Position numbers and translations under genes: made by a program. The notes under the pieces are model-generated. The model saw only the letters and a program-made list of their open reading frames with translations, was not told the origin of the DNA and ran no database searches. A DNA stretch of 60,468 nucleotides from Fibrobacter sp. UWR4. GTDB taxonomy: Bacteria; Fibrobacterota; Fibrobacteria; Fibrobacterales; Fibrobacteraceae. Each line of letters opens with the position of its first letter. Within the stretch, counting starts at the first letter, position 1. The DNA lies in contig NZ_QGDU01000022.1 in NCBI RefSeq assembly GCF_003149045.1, positions 1 through 60,468 on the forward strand, written 5' to 3'. Positions 40,218 through 48,159 of the stretch are shown here, piece after piece.

Positions 40218-41612
40218 TTACTTACCTCCCATCTGGAGACCGGCCTTAACGCGCGGGTCAAAGACTGCGATCAGGACGTCAACAGCGAAGTTTGCAACGA
40301 GAACGCAGGTAGAGATCATCAAGGTACAACCCTGGATGGTAGCGTAGTCCTGCTTGTTAATGGCGTCGAGCATAGCCATGCCGAGGCCCGGGTAAGAGAA
40401 GATCATTTCGGTAATGAGTGCACCACCCACCATTGCACCGAGAGACTGGGCAAGACCGGTGAGCTGCGGGAGCATAGCATTACGGAACACATAGCTAATG
40501 ATCTTGCCTTCACGGAGACCAAGCCACTTAGCATACTTCATGTAGTCGGTACCAAGTTCATAGATGGACATGGAACGCATACCAGTAGCCTGACCGGAAA
40601 GAAGAATCGGGAAGCAGGAGAAGAACGGAAGGATGTAGTACCAGCCCACGCTCTTCAAGCAAGTCCAGGAGAAGGTGAACTCGGAAATATCCGGGCTCAT
40701 GTTACCCACAGCCGGGAACCAGCCGAGAGTGATGGAGAACAATGCCACCAGGAGCATACCGAACACGAAGTACGGCACACCGTTGAGGAACATTGCAACC
40801 GGGAAGAACACCTTGTCGAAGATGCCGCGCTTGTAAGCAGCGAAGGCACCCAGGAGGTTACCGATGATCCAGCCAAGGAGAATGGTCGGAGCCTGGATGA
40901 GGAGGGTCCAGGGAAGAGCATTCTTGATGATGGTGGTAACTTCAGTGTTGTTGGTGTAGGACTTGCCAAGGTCGCCCTTGAACACGTTGCCAATGTAAGC
41001 AAAGAACTGAGAAATAGCAGATGCGCGCTTGGGTTCGGTCTTCATCACGACTTCGTCCACCATGATGGTGTCGATCTGTTCGTGTTCAGACTGAACCTTT
41101 TCCATGACGGCGATCTTTTCGACCTGAGCGACCTTCTTCTTGGTCTTCTTGTCCTTGATCATGACCGGCTTGCCCTTCTTGTTCAGGACAGGCTTTTCTT
41201 CAAAAACGGCTTCGCCATTTTCGTCCAGCTTCTGGCGTTCAACCATCACCGGATTGCCTTCGGCGTCAACGTCCTTGACGATAGACTTCTTTACGACGGG
41301 CTGACCGTTTTCGTCCATCTTGGCAACCTTCTTGGTAACCATCTGGCCGTTAGCGTCCAGTTCCGGTTCGTAAACAGCGTTACCCTGTTCGTCCAGTTCG
41401 GCCATGCCGAAGGACACCAGGAGTTCAGCCTTCTTCAACTGAGCTTCAGTGGGAGAAAGGCCCTTACCGGCCTGACCCATAATGATGTCGACCGGGTCGC
41501 TACCGCCCACGCGGGGCAGAGCAAAGTTCAATGCCACTGCAAAGACGAAGGTCAGGAGATACCAGAACCCCTTCTGCAGGACATAGCGTAGCATAGGATA
41601 TTGTTTAAGCAT
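40218..41612 (-). CDS. Opp/Dpp-type ABC transporter permease (DppB-like) with a large repeat-containing periplasmic insertion
   Basis: This 464-residue permease is about 130 residues longer than usual DppB. After the first membrane helix (LTFVFAVALNFALPRVGG) comes an insertion at about residues 70-195. It holds six imperfect repeats of the form (L/M/V)(D/N)xxGxxV: LDEQGNAV, LDANGQMV, MDENGQPV, VDAEGNPV, LDENGEAV and LNKKGKPV. The normal family sequence resumes at FFAYIGNVFKGDLGKSY, and the remaining five helices and coupling loop (YELGTDYMKYAKWLGLREGK) are intact. The insertion faces the periplasm, where the binding protein docks. AAGGAATACAA precedes the ATG. Confidence 0.9.
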   Translation of the reverse strand: MLKQYPMLRYVLQKGFWYLLTFVFAVALNFALPRVGGSDPVDIIMGQAGKGLSPTEAQLKKAELLVSFGMAELDEQGNAVYEPELDANGQMVTKKVAKMDENGQPVVKKSIVKDVDAEGNPVMVERQKLDENGEAVFEEKPVLNKKGKPVMIKDKKTKKKVAQVEKIAVMEKVQSEHEQIDTIMVDEVVMKTEPKRASAISQFFAYIGNVFKGDLGKSYTNNTEVTTIIKNALPWTLLIQAPTILLGWIIGNLLGAFAAYKRGIFDKVFFPVAMFLNGVPYFVFGMLLVALFSITLGWFPAVGNMSPDISEFTFSWTCLKSVGWYYILPFFSCFPILLSGQATGMRSMSIYELGTDYMKYAKWLGLREGKIISYVFRNAMLPQLTGLAQSLGAMVGGALITEMIFSYPGLGMAMLDAINKQDYATIQGCTLMISTCVLVANFAVDVLIAVFDPRVKAGLQMGGK

Positions 41613-41630
41613 TTGTATTCCTTTTAACCT

Positions 41631-43460
41631 TTATTTTGCAAGCTTCAAGTTCCAGAGAATCTTGGTACCGGATGCAACCCAGGGGAGCTGGGCGGGAGCA
41701 TACGGATTTTCAGCGGTGGGCCAGTTGGTCCATACACGGTCGCTGAATTCGTAGAACTGTTCCGGCAGGTAAACCAGCGGAATGGACGGCTGATCTTCCA
41801 TAAAGATCTTATTCAGTTCGCGGTAAGCCTTTGCGATTTCGGTGGAGTCAGTCATCAGAGGAATTGCAGACAAAAGCTGGTCCACTTCCGGACGGTATTC
41901 AGGAGAACCCGGCTTGTTGTAACGGCCGATGTTCACGCCTGCCCAGCCACCAAGCGGCTGCCAGTCACGAGAAGACATGATTTCGTTGAAGCGGCTCCAG
42001 GGCAGAGACGGAGTAACATCAGCCACCGGCTTGTGCATCACCAGGTCGAAGTTGCCAAGACCCATAGCCGGCCAGTAAGCACCGCCATCTACGAAGCCTT
42101 CGCGAATATCGATACCGGCCTTACGCATACCATCGACAGCGATGGTGACCATAGCTTCCCAGTCGGTCCAACCAGCAGGGGAAGTAATGGACAGAGTCGG
42201 CAGGCGTTCGCCCTTGTTGTTTTCCATGTGGTCCAGAGAACCATCGGCATTGAATACGGACTTGAAGCCAGCTTCGGAGAGCATCTGCTTCACAGTTTCA
42301 AGACGCTTAGCGTCGTCTGCGATTTCCAGATCCACGCCGTACTTCGGCAGGTCTTCGTCAACAATGTACTTGCCTTCCAGGTCGGTGGGCATGATGAGGC
42401 CAGCCTTCAGGGTGGAAGTATAGTTGGACACAGCGAACTGGCGGAGAGCGTTGTAGTCGATAGCTGCAGCAAGTGCACGACGGAAACGCTTGTCATTCAG
42501 AGGTTCCTTAGTGGTGTTGATCACGAGCATGGGCATTGCACCCGGACGGAAGTAAGGCGGTTCGTTCCACCAGGTGTGGACGCCTGCGGAAGCCTTACGA
42601 TTGATACGCGGGATGAAGCTCTGGGAAGCATCCAGGTTGCCTTCACGCATTGCAATGGTGTTATGTTCGTTGTTCTTGTAAATCGGGTGAACGATGTACT
42701 TCGGAGCAGGCAGCTGGCCATTGTGAAGGGCAGCGTTGCCCCAGTAGTCGTCACGACGAACCAGGATAATCTTGGATTCGTTAGCAGACTGCAGACCATA
42801 CGGACCGGAAACGATGGGGCTCTGGTCCATGGGCATCTTCTTCACTTCGTCCAGACCCTTTTCCTTGATCATAGGTTCGAAAACGTGAGACGGTGCGATA
42901 CGGGTAGCCTGGAGCATGTCACGAACGGTAAGCGGGTTGTTACGAGCCTGCTTGTTCACCATGAAGGAGAGACGTTCGGTAACCTGACCTTCCGGTCCAT
43001 TCTTCAGGGTGTCTACGTGAATAGCGGAAATCTGTTCAGCAGTGTTCAGGGAACCACGGAGGAACATGAAGGTCACGTCGGTAGAGGTCACCGGCTTGCC
43101 ATCGCTCCACTTTGCGGCGGGGTTCAAGTCAACAACGATGCTGTCGTTATTGGAGAGTTCTTCAACCAGATGGCCCAGAAGGTCTTCAATCTGACCATTC
43201 AGGGAGTTGTACGTAATCAGCGGTTCGTACATCAGGTTGAAGCGGCCACCTACCGGCCAGGATGCTGCCCAGCTTTCAGCCAGGGGGTTGAAGGAACCCG
43301 GAGCAGAAGTCTGCTGACCAGACAGGTAAAGTGTTTCCTGACGGGGCAGAGCGCCGCCAGCCAGTCCGCCTTCCGAAGATGCGTCGCCGCAACCGGAAAG
43401 GAGCGCACCAGTTGCCGTAAGCGCAAGCGCCGTCTTGGCAATCGATTTCAATCCAATCAT
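41631..43460 (-). CDS. ABC transporter substrate-binding lipoprotein, family 5
   Basis: This 609-residue periplasmic lipoprotein has the lipobox LLSGC with Cys24. The family 5 (peptide/nickel/oligosaccharide) signature appears in NLNPAAKWSDGKPVTSTDVTF-like sequence near 110 and RRALAAAIDYNALRQ near 320. The C-terminal WTNWPTAENPYAPAQLPW resembles binding proteins of this family that carry oligosaccharides in some bacteria. Because cellulase genes lie downstream, cello- or hemicellulose oligosaccharides are plausible ligands. Peptides remain possible. It is the first gene of the operon, with GAGGACACA before the ATG. Confidence 0.9.
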   Translation of the reverse strand: MIGLKSIAKTALALTATGALLSGCGDASSEGGLAGGALPRQETLYLSGQQTSAPGSFNPLAESWAASWPVGGRFNLMYEPLITYNSLNGQIEDLLGHLVEELSNNDSIVVDLNPAAKWSDGKPVTSTDVTFMFLRGSLNTAEQISAIHVDTLKNGPEGQVTERLSFMVNKQARNNPLTVRDMLQATRIAPSHVFEPMIKEKGLDEVKKMPMDQSPIVSGPYGLQSANESKIILVRRDDYWGNAALHNGQLPAPKYIVHPIYKNNEHNTIAMREGNLDASQSFIPRINRKASAGVHTWWNEPPYFRPGAMPMLVINTTKEPLNDKRFRRALAAAIDYNALRQFAVSNYTSTLKAGLIMPTDLEGKYIVDEDLPKYGVDLEIADDAKRLETVKQMLSEAGFKSVFNADGSLDHMENNKGERLPTLSITSPAGWTDWEAMVTIAVDGMRKAGIDIREGFVDGGAYWPAMGLGNFDLVMHKPVADVTPSLPWSRFNEIMSSRDWQPLGGWAGVNIGRYNKPGSPEYRPEVDQLLSAIPLMTDSTEIAKAYRELNKIFMEDQPSIPLVYLPEQFYEFSDRVWTNWPTAENPYAPAQLPWVASGTKILWNLKLAK

Positions 43461-43904
43461 TGTGTCCTCTTTAAGTAAGCTATATCAAGCTTGTGTGAAA
43501 AAATTCTTTCGTAATATAGTTTATGAAGTCAATATTGTTTTCACGACAATGAGAAAATGCGTTTACAAAGGCAACAACCCCCCAAAGCCCTCCACATAAG
43601 CCTTACAGCCCGGTCTTAGGTTTACTAAAGTTTACAAATACGTCGTAGAATGGTTCATCCCGAGTTTAAAGGCACTAGGGACAGACATTTAGTCATACCG
43701 AACAACATCCCCTGAACCCAGTCATGCTGATGAATATCAGCATCGGCAGTACATCACCATCACGTCATGCTGACGAAGGTCAGCATCGGCTTTTATAAAA
43801 TTAACTTGTATACAAAATTCAAGACAAGCTAATCTAATTCGTATAAAAAAAAAGAAAGCCCCGACCTAAGTCGGAGCTCTCTTTAAGTTTTTCTCTAAGA
43901 GAGA
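43461..43904. other. Intergenic region with dispersed hairpin repeats
   Basis: No gene is seen in these 444 bases. Two 27-base hairpin repeats, GTCATGCTGATGAATATCAG...CGGC (43721-43747) and GTCATGCTGACGAAGGTCAG...CGGC (43764-43790), share the ATGCTGA/TCAGCAT stem. The AT-rich part near 43500-43550 must hold the transporter operon's promoter, but I find no clear -35/-10 pair. Confidence 0.6.
43857..43878 (-). terminator. Terminator of enolase
   Basis: AGCTCCGAC-TTAG-GTCGGGGCT on the minus strand (9 bp, one G-T) is followed by TTTCTTTTTTTT, 27 bases after the stop codon. Confidence 0.85.
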
Positions 43905-45332
43905 TTACTTAGCCTTGCAAGCCTTCTTGGCGCAAGCCTTCTTAGCAGCCGGCTTTGCAGCCTTGACAGCCTTGCGAGGATCGCCAGCGTACTTTGCAGC
44001 CTTGCCAAGTTCTTCTTCGATGCGGAGGAGGCGGTTGTACTTGCAGACGCGGTCGGTACGAGAGAGAGAACCGGTCTTGATCTGGCCAGCAGCGGTACCA
44101 ACAGCGAGGTCAGCAATGAAGGTGTCTTCGGTTTCGCCGGAACGGTGAGAAACGATCGGAGCATAACCAACTTCCTGAGCACGCTTGATAGCAGCGATGG
44201 TTTCAGAAACGGAACCAACCTGGTTCACCTTGATAAGGATAGCGTTGGCAATGCCAGCTTCGATACCCTGGTTGAAGATGGTCGGGTTGGTAACGAACAG
44301 GTCGTCACCCACGAGGTTGAGCTTGGAACCGAGCTTGTCGGTCATAACCTTCCAACCTGCCCAGTCAGCTTCATCCAGACCGTCTTCGATGGAGAAGATG
44401 GAATACTTGTCGATGAGCTTTTCATAGAGCTTCACCATGTCAGCAGACTTGAGGGTCTTCTTGGTGGACTTCTTGAAGGTGTAGGTTTCCGGCTTGCCAG
44501 CCTTGGTGTTCTTGTCGCAGAATTCAGAAGAAGCAACGTCAAGAGCGATCTTGATGTCGGTGCCGAACTTGTAACCAGCATTGGTGGTTGCAGTCTTCAG
44601 AGCGTCGAGAGCCTTTTCGAGGGTCATCACGCCAGTGATTTCGTAACCGAACTTGTTCTTAGCCGGCTTGATGCTTACGCCAGGAGCGAAGCCACCTTCG
44701 TCACCAACGGTGGTGTCGAAGCCACCCTTCTTAAGGACAGCCTTAAGAGCGTGGAAGATTTCGGTCACCATCTGGAGACCCTTGGAGAAAGTCTTAGCGC
44801 CAACCGGAGCGATCATGAATTCCTGGAAGTCGATCGGAGCGGAAGAGTGAGCACCACCGTTGATCACGTTGCACATCGGGCAAGGAAGGGTCATGTCAGC
44901 TTCCTTAGTGCCGGAGATCTTAGCGATGTACTTGTAAAGAGGCATCTTAGCGTCCTTAGCAGCAGCAACGCAAACAGCCATGGAAACGCCGAGGATAGCG
45001 TTTGCACCCAGCTTGTTCTTGAGCATACGGTCGCCATCGAGAGCGATCATAGCGTCATCAACTTCAACCTGCTTGGAAGGATCCATACCGATGATCTTCT
45101 TAGCGATCTTGGTGTTGACATTCTTAACAGCGGTAAGGGTGCCCTTGCCGAGGTAGGTCTTCTTGTCACCGTCGCGGAGTTCGCAAGCTTCGCGTTCACC
45201 GGTGGAAGCACCGCTCGGAACTGCAGCGTGACCGGTCACACCGTTTTCGAGGGTAACATCAACTTCGAGGGAGGGATTGCCGCGAGAGTCGAGAATCTGG
45301 CGGGCAACAACGGACTTAATTTTAGAAGCCAT
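43905..45332 (-). CDS. eno: Enolase with a Lys/Ala/Cys-rich C-terminal tail
   Basis: This 475-residue enzyme converts 2-phosphoglycerate to phosphoenolpyruvate. Motifs are complete: [33 protein letters not shown], the catalytic [10 protein letters not shown], magnesium ligands in [20 protein letters not shown] and [10 protein letters not shown], and the active-site KVNQVGS and [17 protein letters not shown]. Enolases usually end near residue 430 after the RTDR...[12 protein letters not shown] region. This one continues with [20 protein letters not shown], a basic tail of about 25 residues resembling the Lys/Ala region of the protein at 24402-25019. A weak TATATT stands upstream, but no matching -35. 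Confidence 0.95.
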   Translation of the reverse strand: MASKIKSVVARQILDSRGNPSLEVDVTLENGVTGHAAVPSGASTGEREACELRDGDKKTYLGKGTLTAVKNVNTKIAKKIIGMDPSKQVEVDDAMIALDGDRMLKNKLGANAILGVSMAVCVAAAKDAKMPLYKYIAKISGTKEADMTLPCPMCNVINGGAHSSAPIDFQEFMIAPVGAKTFSKGLQMVTEIFHALKAVLKKGGFDTTVGDEGGFAPGVSIKPAKNKFGYEITGVMTLEKALDALKTATTNAGYKFGTDIKIALDVASSEFCDKNTKAGKPETYTFKKSTKKTLKSADMVKLYEKLIDKYSIFSIEDGLDEADWAGWKVMTDKLGSKLNLVGDDLFVTNPTIFNQGIEAGIANAILIKVNQVGSVSETIAAIKRAQEVGYAPIVSHRSGETEDTFIADLAVGTAAGQIKTGSLSRTDRVCKYNRLLRIEEELGKAAKYAGDPRKAVKAAKPAAKKACAKKACKAK

Positions 45333-45430
45333 TTTATTTGACCTTTGGTTAGAGTGAAAAAATTAGCTGCGAGAAATATAGGAATAAGTAGGAAGTAGGA
45401 AGTAGACAGTAGACAGAAAATGTGGGGAAA

Positions 45431-46093
45431 TCACTTACCCATTTGAGTCCCTCCCCAACGAACAAACAAACCTACAGCCCAATCTTTATTCGTATAGCGG
45501 AGGGATGTTCCCAAATCAATGTATGATGTAGATCTTCTTTCATTTTTTTTATAAACATAACGCAAACCGACATTCTCTACATAGCCCCACTCATCACTCC
45601 AAAACCAGCTCACCACATGGTGATAGTCAAACAAACCAAACTGACCATTATCAGTAAGGCTCCAATAGTTATTCCCCGTAATAATTTCAAGCAGGACTAC
45701 AAAAGGGATTGCCGCATTTTCATGGATGGCTCCAGCGATTGCGGACAATAATCCAACGGGCGCCACGAAGAAAAGGAACTCGTCAGAAATTACCTGATCT
45801 GTTTTAAAATTCAATTCAAAGCGAATGGGACTGCCTCCTATTCCCACCCATCTCTTATCTAAGAAGTTCCCGTACAGATTACTATCAAATCCACTTATGA
45901 CTCCAAGCAAATCGATATCAAGTATTGCAACATTATCTATGGTAGCAATGTAGCTAAACCCGTAATGAAATCCTCCAGGCCACCAAGAATCACTAGCAGT
46001 TTTCATTCCGCTGGAAATATGCGGTTCCTCTTCCTGGGCTATTGCAGCCTGCGTACATGCAACAAGCAACATTATCGTAAAAAATCGGGTCAT
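45431..46093 (-). CDS. Secreted protein, possibly outer-membrane beta-barrel
   Basis: This 220-residue protein has a signal peptide MTRFFTIMLLVACTQAAIAQ, cleaved before EEE. The mature part alternates hydrophobic and polar residues in strands (FHYGFSYIATIDNVAILDID, VGLRYVYKKNERRSTSYIDL) and ends WAVGLFVRWGGTQMGK, which suggests a small beta-barrel. One long hydrophobic stretch (FFVAPVGLLSAIAGAIHENA) is less typical of a barrel. No family is recognised and no ribosome site is obvious. It is 41 bases downstream of the next lipoprotein gene on the same strand and may share its transcript. Confidence 0.6.
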   Translation of the reverse strand: MTRFFTIMLLVACTQAAIAQEEEPHISSGMKTASDSWWPGGFHYGFSYIATIDNVAILDIDLLGVISGFDSNLYGNFLDKRWVGIGGSPIRFELNFKTDQVISDEFLFFVAPVGLLSAIAGAIHENAAIPFVVLLEIITGNNYWSLTDNGQFGLFDYHHVVSWFWSDEWGYVENVGLRYVYKKNERRSTSYIDLGTSLRYTNKDWAVGLFVRWGGTQMGK

Positions 46094-46134
46094 ACAAATT
46101 AGAATGTAGATAAATTAAAACGTACCACACATAC

Positions 46135-47022
46135 CTAGAACCATCCAATGATTTCATTTTTTACTACGCACCAGGATCCGTTCTCTTTTCGTAGGTAAAA
46201 TCTATCCATCGTAATAGAATAGCCCTCAACAAGAGCCAAGTCTCTATTTTCATTCACATATATTCCAGTCACCTTAAGTAGTCCCTCATTTCCATACATC
46301 GGAACGCCATTAGGAGTCAGGTCGCTAACAGGCATAATGTTGCCTAGAAACTTCTTTTTCAGGAGATTGCTTTCGTAACTCCAGGGAGACTCAAGCTCCA
46401 TAAATACATCCAAAGCATACTTATCGGTCTCGGTCATCAAGAGTCTATTCAGATTCAAGGAATCTGCTACAACACACAGATTGCTCGCCACTGGACATTT
46501 TTCATAATGACAATCAATCTTTTTAACGTAAGCCTCTAATTCCTCAAAACCTCCAGCAGGAATTACTTTGTACACAACATCTACTTGTTCTGCAAAGTAC
46601 AAAGAGAATTGCGCGTTTTGGTCAGAACACTCACCTGGTTTATACAGAGCCAAGTAAATAGCCCTTAACTCGTCTGCAACGGGCCCCTGGGCAGCAGATG
46701 CAGCGCAGGTCAAATCAGAGCGCTGTTTCCATTTTTCAAAGAAAGGACGAGCAAGCAATTCCACGCTATCGTTAAAAGCCAGATCTTCATCTTCAGGCAA
46801 GTTGAACCTGTAGAGTTCGTAGGCCTTATTCAGCAAGGCGTAGGTGGAGTCAGCATCCAGTCCATCCTTCGTCTGTTGGAACAAGGCTCGCTTGTGTAGG
46901 CGATCTTTCTCCACAGACTTTTCATGAGCCTCGTAGGCACGCCTTTCGGGCGACTTGCAGCATCCCGAAAAAAGCATGGATAACAGTAAAAATAGAATGG
47001 AGCTCGTTAAAATTTTCATCAT
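46135..47022 (-). CDS. Lipoprotein of unknown function
   Basis: This 295-residue protein has the lipobox MLFSGC followed by a second Cys (about residues 21-22). The N-terminal third is charged and helical (SPERRAYEAHEKSVEKDRLH). The middle carries paired Cys residues (IDCHYEKCPVASNLC) that could form disulfides. The C-terminus is strand-like (VTGIYVNENRDLALVEGYSI, then FYLRKENGSWCVVKNEIIGW), resembling small secreted NTF2- or SH3-like folds, though this is not certain. ATG occurs twice in tandem at the start; either can serve. Likely in one unit with the barrel-like protein downstream. Confidence 0.65.
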   Translation of the reverse strand: MMKILTSSILFLLLSMLFSGCCKSPERRAYEAHEKSVEKDRLHKRALFQQTKDGLDADSTYALLNKAYELYRFNLPEDEDLAFNDSVELLARPFFEKWKQRSDLTCAASAAQGPVADELRAIYLALYKPGECSDQNAQFSLYFAEQVDVVYKVIPAGGFEELEAYVKKIDCHYEKCPVASNLCVVADSLNLNRLLMTETDKYALDVFMELESPWSYESNLLKKKFLGNIMPVSDLTPNGVPMYGNEGLLKVTGIYVNENRDLALVEGYSITMDRFYLRKENGSWCVVKNEIIGWF

Positions 47023-47140
47023 CTTTTTTTAGCCTGAAGCAATCACCAATATACGAAAAACCTAAACAAAACAATTCCGATATCAGATACCAGCAACATG
47101 CGACACTTACCTTACGTGCTACTCTAGGATACTACAAAAG

Positions 47141-47170
47141 AAAAGGTTCCACTTTTCAGTGGAACCTTTT
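47141..47170. terminator. Strong terminator after rpsG
   Basis: AAAAGGTTCCACT-TTTC-AGTGGAACCTTTT is a perfect 13-bp stem with A/T flanks that allow action in both directions. It marks the end of the rpsL-rpsG unit, so no fusA or tuf is co-transcribed. Confidence 0.88.
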
Positions 47171-47200
47171 CTTCTAGGATATTCTTTACTATCGCAAGAA

Positions 47201-47677
47201 TTAGAAACGGAAGTGAGCGAAAGCCTTGTTGGCTTCGGCCATCTTGTGGGTATCGTTCTTCTTACGAACAGCGTTACCTTCACCGTTCTTAGCAGCAACG
47301 AGTTCTGCAGAGAGACGCTGAGCCATGTTCGGTTCGTTGCGCTTGCGAGCTGCGTCCAGCAACCAGCGGAGAGCGAGAGCCTTGGCGCGGTCCGGTGCGA
47401 CTTCCATCGGAACCTGGTAGTTTGCACCACCGATACGGCGGGACTTGACTTCCAGCTTCGGCTTGATGTTGTCGAGGCACATTTCGAACTTTTCGAGAGC
47501 GGATTCAGAACCTTCGATCTTCTTGTCCAGAGTTTCGAGGGTGGTGTAAACGATCTGTTCAGCGATGGTCTTCTTGCCCTGCTTCAGGACGACACCGACC
47601 AGTTCGGTAACGAGAGTGGACTTGTAACGCGGATCCGGGAGGATAGAGCGATGGAGAGCCTTTCTTCTTCTAGACAT
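47201..47677 (-). CDS. rpsG: 30S ribosomal protein S7
   Basis: This 158-residue protein organises the 3' domain of 16S rRNA in the small subunit. It begins MSRRRKALHRSILPDPRYKS and has the conserved GVVLKQGKKTIAEQIVYTTL, KPKLEVKSRRIGGANYQVPM and ALRWLLDAARKRNE. The length is normal. AAGGTAAAAC precedes the ATG. It follows rpsL by 20 bases. Confidence 0.97.
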   Translation of the reverse strand: MSRRRKALHRSILPDPRYKSTLVTELVGVVLKQGKKTIAEQIVYTTLETLDKKIEGSESALEKFEMCLDNIKPKLEVKSRRIGGANYQVPMEVAPDRAKALALRWLLDAARKRNEPNMAQRLSAELVAAKNGEGNAVRKKNDTHKMAEANKAFAHFRF

Positions 47678-47697
47678 GTTTTACCTTCCTTTCCTTA

Positions 47698-48087
47698 TTA
47701 CTTCTTTGCAGGAGCGGCGCCCTTCTTCTTGACACCGTACTTGGAGCGACCGTTCTGACGACCGTTAACAGCCTGGGTATCCAGGGTGCCACGGATGATG
47801 TGGTAACGAACACCCGGAACGTCCTTCACACGACCACCGCGGATGAGCACGATGGAGTGTTCCTGGAGGTTGTGGCCTTCGCCGGGGATGTAAGCGGTAA
47901 CTTCCATCTTGTTGGAAAGGCGTACACGAGCGATCTTACGAAGAGCGGAGTTCGGCTTCTTCGGGGTGCTGGTATAAACACGGGTGCAAACGCCGCGCTT
48001 CTGGGGGCAGGACTTCAAGGCCACGGAAGCGGTCTTGTTGCTGATCTGTTCACGTCCGTTGCGGACGAGCTGTTGAATAGTAGGCAC
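47698..48087 (-). CDS. rpsL: 30S ribosomal protein S12
   Basis: This 129-residue small-subunit protein at the decoding centre shows the key [19 protein letters not shown] and the [21 protein letters not shown] region, the usual sites of streptomycin-resistance changes, in wild-type form. The start codon is GTG with AGGAGATT upstream. The C-terminus [12 protein letters not shown] is slightly extended. It has its own promoter after rpoC. Confidence 0.97.
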   Translation of the reverse strand: MPTIQQLVRNGREQISNKTASVALKSCPQKRGVCTRVYTSTPKKPNSALRKIARVRLSNKMEVTAYIPGEGHNLQEHSIVLIRGGRVKDVPGVRYHIIRGTLDTQAVNGRQNGRSKYGVKKKGAAPAKK

Positions 48088-48116
48088 TTTTTAATCTCCT
48101 AGATTTTTGGAGTGCA

Positions 48117-48145
48117 AATATAGTTCATATTTCCAATTATTTCAA
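48117..48145 (-). promoter_or_regulatory. Promoter of rpsL-rpsG
   Basis: On the minus strand TTGAAA (48145-48140), 17 bases, TATATT (48122-48117), lying between the rpoC stop and the rpsL GTG. Confidence 0.65.
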
Positions 48146-48159
48146 GTACTTAGCGCAAA

